A DNA stretch of 64,000 nt from Siphonodentalium dalli (lineage: Eukaryota > Mollusca > Scaphopoda > Gadilida > Siphonodentaliidae), in assembly GCA_032622095.1 (NCBI GenBank), contig CP136064.1, positions 44,038,989 to 44,102,988 of the forward strand. Reading direction: 5' to 3'. The translations under genes and the position numbers were made by a program. The notes beneath the pieces are model-generated. The model saw nothing but the letters and a program-made list of their open reading frames with translations, was not told the DNA's origin and did no database searches. Shown here one piece after another: positions 1-11,500 of this stretch; position 1 is the stretch's first letter; every line of letters starts with the position of its first letter.

Positions 1-94
1 ATTTAGACATAGCCGCTTCTAGGATATTCTATGAATACATTTGTGCAATACTCCCAGATGAATTTGTTGAAAAAAATTAAGGGAGAAGTTCATA

Positions 95-1474
95 TTGTCA
101 ATATCAACCTGGGAATATGCACATAATTATTCCATAGTTAGGGGACAGCCTTATTTTTGCAAGCACATGTATGCATGTCTAGCTCAAAGAGAATGTATAC
201 AAAATGAGCACACCTTACTGGAAGCTTTCAAGACCTTCAGATTTAATAGGCAAAAACAAAACAAAACTATTGGCGAAGTGAATGTGCCTGTTGGACTTGA
301 TAGTTCAGATGTTATTATAAAAACGTGAAGAGGATATCTCATGTTGCGGACTTCGAGGAATTGGAAAATGCTTCCAGAGGCAGAATATTGAAAGTGTTGC
401 ATGATGAGAGTCATCGTGGAATGAAGCTACCAAGAGGATCATTGGCAAAAAGACACCCACACAACATGGGTTTCAGAAGAAAAGAGGGCTCAGTACAAGA
501 GAGGTATGCCATAGTGATTCAATATGACACAGAGGAAGGTCCTCTTGATCCATATAGGCCCAATGTGGATTTTCCGGATAAAGCTAGTGAGAGACATGGA
601 TGTAGGAAGCGGCAGAGAGTTTCAAAACGTGACATCAGTTTCTCTTCTGTGGTGGAAAATTCCTTGAAATTGAACGAGAAGATAAATACCTGTTTGTTGC
701 CAATAAGAGCTGTTGATGATCATGAGGGACAGTCAGAAACCGAGATAGATTATTCTGAACCAGCAAAAAAAGAAGAAAAAGAAAGATCACTGTGTATTTA
801 ACAACAGCCTGTTGCAAAACCATATACATGTGGTATATGTGTTGAAAATGGGGAAATGCCTCCATATGCCTGCAGTACTGAGAATCAGTTATACAAGCAT
901 TATTCAATTAAACACAGAATGAACCTGTTGTACTGTACTGTATGCTTGTGTGATGGGATAAAGGATGCACATTTCCTTAACATGGCATATCAAGAAGTAC
1001 CACTCCAGAAAAGTTATTGCACGCAAGGAGCAAGCAAAACTGGTATCTCTGTCAAGATCAGTTTCCAACACCGATGACAATCAAGATGAAGGAAGGATGA
1101 CAACAAACAATAATGGTTCTGCGGGTAGCAGTAACTCAGTCAGAACTAGTCAAGATTTAGCAGATCTCGAAGTTGCAACATCGGAAGAAGCACTGGAAGT
1201 ACTCAAAGATAAGAAGGGTCATACAGGGTTGCAAAATTTAGCGACATGGACACATACTAAAATGTAGAAAACTGAAACAAAGCCATCAGATCTGTTGAAA
1301 TGGACATGCCCTGTGTGTAAGAGGACCTGCAGATGGGAACCTAGGAAATATGACCTTCAATCTGTTGAGTGTGGAACATGCAAAAAATGGTTTCATTGGA
1401 AGTGTGTAGCAATCACAAAAGAACCCAAAGAAACAGATTGGAAATGTATAGGTTGTGCTGATGACCTAGCCTAA
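95..1474 (+). pseudogene. Broken zinc-finger / PHD-finger gene fragment
   Basis: Conceptual translation moves between two frames with internal stops: 95-328, then 325-801 and on past the stop to about 960, then 965-1474 across a TAG at 1265. The middle part holds Cys/His clusters (PYTCGIC, LYKHYSIKH, YCTVC, then LTWHIKKYH after a frameshift near 960) that look like decayed C2H2 fingers. The last 70 codons form a clear PHD-type C4HC3 pattern: CPVC, a Cys pair in VECGTC, then WFHWKC and WKCIGC, ending at the TAA at 1472. PHD fingers usually read histone tails. Several stops and a frameshift make a working single-exon gene unlikely. It could be the 3' part of a transposon ORF or a retrocopy of a host gene; no relative could be named. 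The upstream end may lie outside the window. Confidence 0.6.
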
Positions 1475-2357
1475 GATATGACAACTCTATGTCTAGGGGA
1501 GCTTAATCATAATCATAAAACACGCTTTAAAAAGAACATCTAGGAAACTGCTTGCTCTACTTCTAGAGCTTAATAATAAATCACGCGTAAAAGGGGTGGG
1601 GTAATCACAACACTGCTGCTACAGGTGAGTAAACACAGACTAGTCTCATTTATGGTATCATTAGGTATGTATCATGTGCATTACATGTGTGACTAGGTGG
1701 AATGCAGAAGGAATATTACTAACCCCACTCATCCCTTATTATCGGTGTTATCACTCACTACTTCCTACAAACGGAAATGGATGCTAATGGGAACATTGTT
1801 TGGACATAATCGTTTTATCTAAATGATATTCCTACAAATGAATCAATGGGAATCAAGTAACTATCCACCAGTGACTAATCCCAGATAAAGATACTGGACA
1901 CAATGTGTCTGTGGAGAAGGTAATTGAGATAGATATTCATAGCTATTATTGTCGTTACCTCTTGATGCTTTACTTTCAGGGTTCCTGCTTGAAACAATTT
2001 CCGTTTGTGTGATGTAGGGAGTGATTATGTAGGTAAGTGATTCATTTAATTAAAGTCATACATAATATTGAGACATTTGTTGAAGATATAGACAGAAGCT
2101 GACAGCGTGCATCTTAATCAAGACTCTTTTATTGAATGAGTTGTGGATGGCGCAAGGATATATTTTGCGAGAGCGTAGCTCTAGCGAAATGTAACTATGC
2201 GCCGTCCGCAACGAGTTCGATAACAGATTTGAGATTATGATGCAAGTTGTGTTCTGTATTTATTCTATATTGTTGGTCAGATAAATTAAATCCATTACTG
2301 TCACCTTCATTGATACTACGACTACCTTTACACTATCATGTGACATTTACAGTATGG
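1475..2357. other. No gene recognised; one foldback inside
   Basis: AT-rich sequence with no exon-like coding stretch that I could support. It contains the imperfect foldback at 2139-2215. Confidence 0.5.
2139..2215. repeat. Imperfect foldback
   Basis: The arms GTTGTGGATGGCGCA and TGCGCCGTCCGCAAC pair around an inner palindrome whose centre is GAGCGTAGCTC. No target duplication was identified. It may be a remnant of a small hairpin transposon. Confidence 0.45.
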
Positions 2358-2949
2358 CTTAAAGGCACATGAGGCCTTAGTTGTCAAAAATATTCATATT
2401 TGTTCCAATCGCCGTAAACAGAAAAACATTAAAACGCATACAGTTTCGTTCATATATACCATGGCCATCGCGTAGACAGCATGTTATCATAAAGATTTAC
2501 TATATTTTACCTAAGCAAGAGCCTGATTGTGTTACAGAAGACAACACAATGCTGCTGGCTAATCACACACAAATGGCATAAACGCTCTTTATTCGTTCCA
2601 TATCAGGAATTCACCCACAAATAACGCTCTTTATGTTTACCATCATAATATAAACAAACACCAGAAAAGTTACTTTTTATGCTTTTGTTTACATAACAAT
2701 GGTTAAAAATATGACAATAACATACTGTTTATGCGATATTTCTTATTTGTATACGGACAAGGTCTGTCTACATTTTGTTGTTCTTTCTGTTTGTGGCGGT
2801 TTTTGACGGGTGGAAATATTTTCACAGGATACCCACCGCCAAGGCCAACCGTACCTTTACCTTAATTAGGTCGAGCTGACGAGCTAACACAACTTAAAAT
2901 ACTCAAACTGATCATGCGCTTTATAAAAATAGTATGTGTGCCTTTAAAG
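2358..2949. mobile_element. MITE-like element with CTTTAAAGGCACA-type ends
   Basis: The left end reads CTTAAAGGCACAT and the right end ATGTGCCTTTAAAG, a short terminal inverted repeat. Related interior sequence (tttacataac..., tatacggacaaggtctgtc) recurs near 7846-8030 and, inverted, at about 55030-55570. It has no coding capacity. The interior carries two ATAAAGAGCGTT-type motifs that also occur near 4370, 45510, 46541, 55280 and 55320. Confidence 0.45.
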
Positions 2950-3500
2950 CTAATACATTGCACTACTGACTACTCCATTAAACACACTACAACACAAATC
3001 ATACCACCCGGTTTAGAACAGTCCTCACATCAGAAATATGCTACTAACACTATTAACATGGGCTGCATTCATGAGTCTGTGGGTGGGTGCCATATGGTGA
3101 GCCCTATATATTAACATAGGGCTTGACTCACAAGACTGTGAGGCTCAAGGGGAAGTGAGTACCCTATGGGCAGCTCTAACATCTGAAACACACTATTAAC
3201 ACTGTTACTAACACCCTAACAAATGTATACTAATAATTTGTTCTGAGCCATTTGTTAAAAGGAAATTAATGAGATGGAAACTGATGTCCTTGTTATACAC
3301 CCATTTTAAGTACAGGACGTACTGTCTTAACAGTCTGTCAGAAATGAAAGAGTAAATATATTTACTGTATATGTACTTGTAAATATACACTTTAGAGTCA
3401 TTAAATGAAAGCATCCTGAAACTATGTAGAATGGACGTTTGTCAAAACGATATAGTCTTACCTTACTCGTATTTAAATTCGCGCAGTACTATTTTTCGCT

Positions 3501-3542
3501 CAGTTTTGAATTCGCGCACCTAGCTGCGCGAATTCAAAACTG
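3501..3542. repeat. Perfect 18-bp-stem hairpin
   Basis: CAGTTTTGAATTCGCGCA pairs exactly with its complement across a 6-base spacer. A close relative sits at 3944-3982, so the pair may mark the ends of one small element. Confidence 0.6.
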
Positions 3543-3943
3543 ACAAAAATATTTTCGTAATATTTCTGTGATATTTTCGTATATCTTGGAGCTGATAACA
3601 GTTTCGGTTCTTAGTCATTGCTGGAGATAGTATATGTGTATATTAAACACCATCGCGGTGGATTTACATCGTGTGGACAATAAACTAGTAACTACATACA
3701 TCATAATTTGGTGGCGACCTGGAATATTAGTATTTCTTATAAAATAATTTCAACAATGTCTATGTTACCATGATTTGTCGCTTGGCATTGTGAGCAATGA
3801 TCTTGGTAGTGGTTGGCCGGCCGAATGTAAACATGTGCAGGCGTAATTGTCTATTTAACCGTTCATAATATATGTAAACTCAGCAACATAGCCCTCTTGT
3901 ATTTCCTATGGACTGTGGTTTAGATTAAACTTTTTTTGCTCAG

Positions 3944-3982
3944 TTTTAAATTCGCGCACCGATGGATGCGCGAATTTTAAAA
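3944..3982. repeat. Second hairpin, related to 3501-3542
   Basis: TTTTAAATTCGCGCA and TGCGCGAATTTTAAAA form the stem. The sequence differs from the first hairpin mainly by a G-to-A change in the arm. Confidence 0.55.
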
Positions 3983-4136
3983 CGCGTAAGGTATTTAATA
4001 TTCATTGTGCTATGGAAGATAGGCCAACACAATTGAAAGATTAATAATGGCATGAACATCAGAGGTCAATTTTAGATCACACCAACAACAAATGGCCACA
4101 ATACATAGAACAACTAGTCACAAGCGGTATTCTTCA

Positions 4137-4759
4137 TCTCATATATATTTTGAAGACCTCTGTATGTTTGTCTGTCTGTCCTTTATAGAATCGAAAACGG
4201 GTTGACCGATCGAGACCAAACTTCCTATCCAAAGGTAAAATTCCACGGGAATCGTCGACGTCGCATTTTGGAGAAGCCCAGAGCACCCATTCTCCATTCT
4301 CATTCACAAAAAACGGCACTGCGGTGGTTAATCAAGTGATAATTTAATGAGCGTTTTTTTTTCCGCATCGCTATAAAGAGCGTTTGTTTACCATTCAACG
4401 TTATTAGCATCTGCAGAGAGATATACGGGAACATCTAATATATAGAGACGGGTGGAGCTATCGACTTGAAATTTGGTATGTGAATGTATCTTGCCCCGGA
4501 TACGAATTTTATCTGGTCGCCGAGCCCGTGCGACGCCAGCTTCGCGCATGCGCAGACCAAATCTCGGAAACGGGTGGAGCTATCGACTTGAAATTTGGTA
4601 TGTGAATGTATCTTGCCCCGGATACGAATTTTATCGGGTCGCCGAGCCCGTGCGACGCCAGCTTCGCGCATGCGCAGACCAGATCTCGGAAACGGGTAGA
4701 GCTATCGACTTGAAATTTGGTTTTTTAATAGCCCGGACAACGTCGGGCTCATCGGCTAG
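4137..4759 (+). mobile_element. Non-autonomous Helitron-like element, single copy
   Basis: It starts TCTCATATATATTTTG directly after an A and ends ...CATCGGCTAG directly before a T. Six bases before the CTAG is a hairpin, AGCCCG-GACAACGT-CGGGCT. These are the 5'-TC, 3' hairpin plus CTRR and A|T insertion rules of Helitrons. The interior carries a short TGTCTGTCTG tract and two tandem units of about 115 bp (gggtggagctatcgacttg... through cagaccagatctcggaaac). It encodes no Rep/helicase, so it must have been moved in trans. Relatives form the array at 15636-18542. Confidence 0.75.
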
Positions 4760-5393
4760 TTATAGTATATATACCATATATACCATATAAAATTGAGGAT
4801 TAAACTGGATTGACTTTGTCCGTTTGTCTATCTGGACAATATAGTGCATTGTTCTTTGTTTGACCACCTGAATAATAGTTATGGGTTATCAGATCGCAAT
4901 GAAATTTACTATGGGTATTTACCACCACAATGCCTTTCAGTTGAATGTTTGTGATGTTCACATTATCACTTTTAGAGTTGTTTTTTTAAAGATTTGGATC
5001 CAAAATATTTGCAAACTTAAATAAAAATCAATTTCCTGTGATTTACGTTTTTGAACATCACTTGTTGAATCCATAGAAATATTGAGATAATAAGGTACAT
5101 TTGTACTCTCAAGCAAGAATACCGCTTAAGCTCATATGGTATCAAGCGCATGTTGCCCGCGGTACCATCTGAGTGCTAGGGCCCTCTCTCATATAAATGA
5201 GAGAGATCTTCCAATGAAAGGGTAAGACTTGCTGATTTAATATGAAGAATATATTGTATAGTAATTATGGAACCATGAAGAAATAGCTGATTATAGCTGG
5301 ATGTCAAAATTCTTGAACATGTTCTGGTCAAATGAAAATAGTTATTCGTCAATTTGGTTGAAAATAAATTACAAAGATAATCAAATTACAATT
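4760..5393. other. Downstream flank of TRPT1, no gene recognised
   Basis: This lies 3' of the minus-strand TRPT1 stop codon. It contains one variant of the recurrent GATCGCAATGAAATTTACTA core (about 4891) and a short CTCTCTCAT/ATGAGAGAG hairpin near 5190. Confidence 0.5.
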
Positions 5394-5530
5394 TTAATTT
5401 CTTCTAAAGAACAAATGTCTCTGCCATGGGAGCTCGACCACTGATGATAGGCATACTGGTGGTATCGTATCCGATTCATCACCCCGTGATACAATCACAC
5501 ATCCATTTCTTCTTTGAAAGTAGATACCAA
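5394..5530 (-). CDS. TRPT1: TRPT1 last coding exon
   Basis: The acceptor ttattgcag precedes 5530. It opens GIYFQRRNGCVIVSRGDES, matching the family's GIxFxxSxNGVIL strand pair, and ends at a TAA at 5394-5396. It starts with two bases, so its partner must end in phase 1, which exon 8348-8294 does. Confidence 0.72.
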
Positions 5531-8500
5531 CTGCAATAAGAAAATATTAATGTGATAAGTTACAATTACAGTGTATGACAATTTGCTGAACTGTCAATAT
5601 GATGCATATAAATTATCGGTTCAATCTGTTCCTGAGCCAAACAAATTAAGCCTAGCTTGATTTTTCAATTATAATAATCAAATAGAGGGAAGTAACTTCT
5701 CCCAATTTTAAACTTCTTGGCTGGTCTCTATATGGGAGGTCTTTTGCACACAAAATTTAATTGGCTGGAGCATACCATAAGAAATTCAGTTCATGGATTG
5801 AAATATGAGCAGATCCTGGTTGAAATACTAATGTTTGGCAAGTCATACTTGCCTGCGAGCTAGCCGCCACTGATGGCATGAACGGTTTGTATTGTGATGA
5901 GGTAAAATGCTCGTAACCTCAACAAGTAGAACGTTTCACACCAGGTTCTATTCATAAACTACAACAAGCTCATGTTATACCCCCACCCTTCCAAAAAACA
6001 TTTGTTTATCTGAAAATGTTGGATTTCCATCTTTCTTCCCATATATCTCAGTCACGGGTTATTTGATTCTGTGAAACTTGATATGGAGGTCTGGCATCAA
6101 GAGGGCTTTCAAATGATGGTTCAGTTATGTTATTTGCATTTTTCATTCTAGAGTTATCCCTCTTTGTTCATCTGAGAATGTTACATTTTTGTCCTTCCAC
6201 TCATGTCTTTAAATTTGGTTATGAAAACTGGACTGGCTCGCCCGGTTAAGGGCCTACTTCCGGAATCTGAAACGATGGCTGAGGAGGAAGAAGTGGGAAC
6301 TGGACTGGTTCGCCCGGTTAAGGGCCTACTTTCGGAATCCGCAGCTAGAGAAGAGGTGCCTATGGAAGTTGGCCACGTCGAAACTCAAGAAGAGACTGCT
6401 GATCCCGTCCAGGAATCGGAAGAAGTATCCTCTGGTTTATCCGACAATGTTTTTGGGGACCCTGACTCGGTCAAAACCACAACAACTGAGTATTTGTCGC
6501 TGGAGGATGATGATCTTGAGGACTGGATGGGAGAAGAGGTAACTCACGGGTCGCAGGAGAATGTGCTTAGGGAACTGTTGAAGATTGCTACACCCGACAA
6601 GCCCATCGTGTTACACCTTCGAGGGGCTGATACTTACGGTGACGCTGTGTGTTCGCGGGTTTTCACCATCTTCCAGGAGATGCAGCTCACCAGGTATCCA
6701 GTACATCTTCACTGTTTCGGACAGCGAAAATCTTCTGTGGCTCAATGGTTGACTTTTCCTAGGGTTTACTTCGGATTCACGGCTATGGCGCGATTCTTTG
6801 ATCAAGACCAACGACTCGCGTTATGTGCAGTTCCGGATGATCGGTTACTACTGGAAACGGACCAACCACTCCGTTGTTTGTGGGAGAAACGGCTGCTGCA
6901 GTTGCCAAAATTCGAGAGAATTCGCTTCATCACATTTGTAGGATAACCTCTGAAAATGCGCGAATCTTGTACAAATTGAAGTGACTGCAGAAGTCCGGCC
7001 GGGGTAGTGGAAGCCCCAGATAATGGATTCCACACATATTCATTATGACATTCCTGGAAACTAAGGAAGTTTATCTCGGGAACTCCTAAGAACTTTCAGG
7101 GACTTTCGGAAGGGATAACAAGCGTCCCAATAATGCAGCTTGTGATCAGTGCCTGGCACCATTTAGGGACTTTAGGGGAGAACTTGTATTCTGAGGGATA
7201 GTGGGCGTCCCAAAATAATGCAGCCCATCGTTATTCACTCTGCCTGTTGCTTGGCGTCTTGGATGGAGATCAACATAGTCAACACCACCTTCTTGGAGAT
7301 ATTCCACCATCTAAAAGAATGGAACGGGGAGGAGTGTGGTGAATGTTGAGGTACACGTGGACTGTGCACATGTGTTTTGTTGACTATTGTTGTTATGAAT
7401 GATCACGTCAAAGGTCAGAGTATCAGGTGACCGAATCCAGGACGCTGAGTGGCGCACGGACTGAGCGAAGGAAGGTTTCCGTGGCGCGGAAGAATACATC
7501 TCCCTATCGATCTCTTGTGGTTACGATTCTCGACAAGAACAGTCGCATGTTGTTCTAAGTTATATTCGAACTTCATAACAGTTTTATAGGACGTTGGCCT
7601 ACATCCAACAATCATCAATCATCACTCATACAATACGCCATCATCACGGATAACGACACGGACTTGCCCACAGATTCACGACAACAGACCACCGGACCAA
7701 ACAGAACACAGACGAGCAGATTAGGTGAGACATCTTTTCTTGACCCCTTCTCTGCCCCGTTTGTATTTCATGTTTGGTATAAACGCAATATTACTGTAGT
7801 TATACTTTGTCACATCGCAGCAGAATAGGCAAAGTTATAACATATTTAAAGGCATGGATGTTTACATAATAAAGTGTAAAACTTGACAAAAACATGCTAT
7901 TTACTCAATATTTATGATTGGTATACGGACAAGATCTGTCAATATTGTAATATACTTTCTTGTTATGGTGGGTTTAATGGATTTGACCAATTTTAATAGC
8001 ATATCCATTGTGAAGGTCATCTGTGCCTTTAAAGGTAACATGTATTTTCACCTATAATCAAATACTAAATGATTCTGAGTCTGTCTTGTTACATATCTAA
8101 AAATTCAAAATAATTAAAACAATACTAGATTCCCATTCGCTTTTATTTGAGTTAGAAAATAAAATACATCAGAAATATACAATTGGAGGATATCTCGGCT
8201 TAAGACATCATCTAGTGTACGTAATAGTGAGTAACAATTAAATGAGGTGGTGTGACACCCTGATAGTATAATTATATCTACATGTAGGCTCACCTGTCTT
8301 CCCAAATTCAGTGAAGTGGATATGGGTTCTACCCATTATCTTTAATCCCTACAAAACAATCAATTTTATTAAGATATTTTGTTATATTGAGGGAGGGGTT
8401 TTATATTTATGTGTATAAAAACAGCAATTGAGATAAGTTCCTGCTGTTGGTCTAAAAACACCATTTTGAAATAAGATACCCATTCAGATTTATGTGATAT

Positions 8501-11500
8501 CCGGTTCGGAACTCTTCGTTAAGAGTAAATAAAAGTCATGTCATATTCACTTTCACAAAGGGTGAAATTAAAAAAATTAGTCATGTGTGCCTAAATTAAA
8601 TTTGTATATGCCAGATGGCAGTGTATCTGCTAGATCGGTTTTGGCACCCAAAAGTTATACAGGGAGCGTAAATCAATATAAAAATAGTTGATTTGTACAT
8701 GTCTGATTATATATTTGATTTCCAATCACCGGTTGTGACAAACTGCGAAAGATCATACCACTGACCATTCCCTCGTGCAAGGAAATATATACATGTTATC
8801 GCTGCAGTGAATTGATCTGGGGCGAAGTATCACGTCGAGTTGAAGAGGTCAGATCGCTGGATCAAACGAGCCGCCGCTGGCGTCGAGTTTGATCCAGCGA
8901 TCTGACCTCTTCAACGAGACGTGATGCGAAGCCCACATCAATTCACTGCAGCGATAACAGGTTTATTATATGACATGCTTTTTATTTAAGCACAATTTCT
9001 CTCATTAATTATGAAATGAAACCAATTTCACACGCTCGCTAGTATCAAAAATAAAGAAAGAACTGTTCTGCTTTTTCCGGTCATGCGCAGTATGCGAGAT
9101 AGAGAAGGGTGGTATGACATCGGATCAAACTGTAGCTGATCCGATGGTCGGGAAATGATCACTTTACTATAGTGGTATTGGGGAACGAAAAACGATAGTC
9201 ATATAATACAAATGTTTCTGCACCGTGACAAACCAATATTTAACTTTTCACAAATTCCTGTTCACTTACTTTACTTATTATTGATGCTATGTTAGTTTTC
9301 TTCGTGGCATGAACAAGTGAGCCCTGAAACTCCTCCTCACTTTGCAGGTATGGGCCAAAACGTATGTCTGCAATCTGAATTGTCAACAAAAGTATTAGTC
9401 AACATCAGCTTCTGTGACTATAGTTATCATTTTTCCCATCCAGTGAAATTATTTGTTCAACCCTAAATGTACAATCATTCATTACATGTCCATTATAAAA
9501 GATTACACTGGTGTAATTTTTCTCTGTTATTATCGATGCATGTTGCCGGAAATATTTTTTTGATAGGCCGCCCATACAGCAAAGCCCTAGACTGCATAAA
9601 CACAGCAGAAATATGGGTAACTTTTCAGGATTTAGTCGGAAATATGGCTTGTTGCCATTCATCAGAAAGCTCTCATCGAGAGCTTTCTGGTGAATGGCAA
9701 CAAGCCATATTTCTGAATAAATCCTGAAAAGTGACAGATAATTCTGCTGTTGTTAAGGAGTCGATTATTTAGAGCTTTACTGTAACTGAAGTTATGCCGA
9801 TTCATTTGATTGAATGTTCCATTATGGATTATATGCAGTCTGAATGAATAATGGCTGAGAATAAAACATTACTTACTTATCTTTGATCTTAGATGACTTA
9901 AAGTGGGACTAAAATATCATATGATAATATAAATAGCGATTATTGTTTATCATTCCAGAAGATAAGTGGGGAAATTGATGGAAAATTTTAAATAACAGTC
10001 TAACACCTCTATCCTGATTCCATTTGGGTGCCACATTTGAAATTTGCACATTGAAATATACATGAAAAACAGTCTTGCACTTTATCGGATTACAAACAAC
10101 AAAAAATTAACCACTTACATCATTTTGAGGCCCATGACCATGGGTCGCTCTGACCAAGATCTCACCACCATTGCCGCAAACAACTTGGAGGCGTTGTTTA
10201 TTCAACATCCAAGCAATGTTCGGACTTAACTGCCCAAACATTTGACGAAAACTATCTGTTCTTAGGATGGCTGTCATATTAACAAACCCATCTGAAAAGG
10301 GGTAAATAGGCATGTTCAGACTAATATGTTAAAGATGCCCTGTCTGATTTGACAACCGTCATCTATGTTTTTTAATAAAAGTATTTATTTAGACACAATA
10401 TGCTATTTATATGAGGTTTTGCTAGCCAGATATCGAATTTCAAAAGTGGCATTTTTAACATGTTTTTAATCTTGTCAGGTAGCCAAATTTATGACAAAGA
10501 GCATCTATTCTTCCATTGTTTGTGTCATGCGAATTAATTTAGAATGTTTTGACTAAGTTGATGTCAAATTGGACAGTGCATCTTTAATTCCGACTTAATT
10601 TGTTTTGCATTTTGAAAAGATATTTGAAATTTTATATCTTTATTCATAATATTCGGACATCTGCAAGGTATATAACATGATAACAATTATAATACAATTT
10701 TTCAGAATAAAGCTATAAATGAATTAATTCTACATAAAATCTGTGTCTCAAGAACAAATTAAGATCATTCAAAATGTAAAATGTGTGTACACTTGCAAAT
10801 ATGCATGATCAAATATATCAAGACTACAGTAATGACCTAATTAATCGACTCCATAACCACAGCAGAATTATGGGTAACTTTTCAGGATTTAGTCGGAAAT
10901 ATGGCTAGTTGCCATTCATCGGAAAGCTCTCGGGGAGGGGACTAAGTCCTGTAAAGTTACCCATAAGTCTGCTGTGCTTATGGAGTCGATTAATTGGGGC
11001 ATTACTGTATTTGAGGATATAGCAATAATCATTGACATAAAAAGTAATTCAAATGAAAAACTCAGATATATTATGGATATGAATAAATAGATGAATAAAT
11101 ATGAATAAATACATGAATGTTTTGATATTTATAAACAGCAAAATGAAGGCCACAGTGTCCCCCGAAAACGTGGCAAGTCGATGCCGCTTTGTTAAAGAAA
11201 TTAAAAAAAATGTTGAACTTTTCTAAGTCGAAAAAGGTCAATAACTTGGTAAAATAAAAAATTTCCGTCATCTATATACATGTTGCACATCACCAATATG
11301 TGGATAACAACACTCTGAAATGTAAAATATCTACGATCAAAACTGTAGGAGGAGTTGATTACACCATGAGGGTACCCTCATACATAAAATTATAAAAAAT
11401 GTTGAAATTTTCTAAGTCGAAAAGGGTTAATAACTTTGTCAAAATATAATGTTTCCGTCATCTATATACATGTTGCACATCTGCAATATATGGGCAACAA

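Larger units (their letters stand above)
2950..4136. other. No gene recognised; two related hairpins
   Basis: AT-rich, with no supported coding exon. It contains two similar hairpins, listed separately, about 440 bp apart. Confidence 0.5.

Noticed and set aside
8200-8263. Candidate for the missing TRPT1 exon just after the GRTHIHF exon
   Set aside because: The phase would fit after an acceptor-like TATCAG, but the intron would be about 30 bp, no good donor follows, and the residues do not match the family.
9405-9727. ORFs containing a RKYGLLPF-like stretch, also at 50704-51268
   Set aside because: The shared sequence is the foldback MITE read in different frames.
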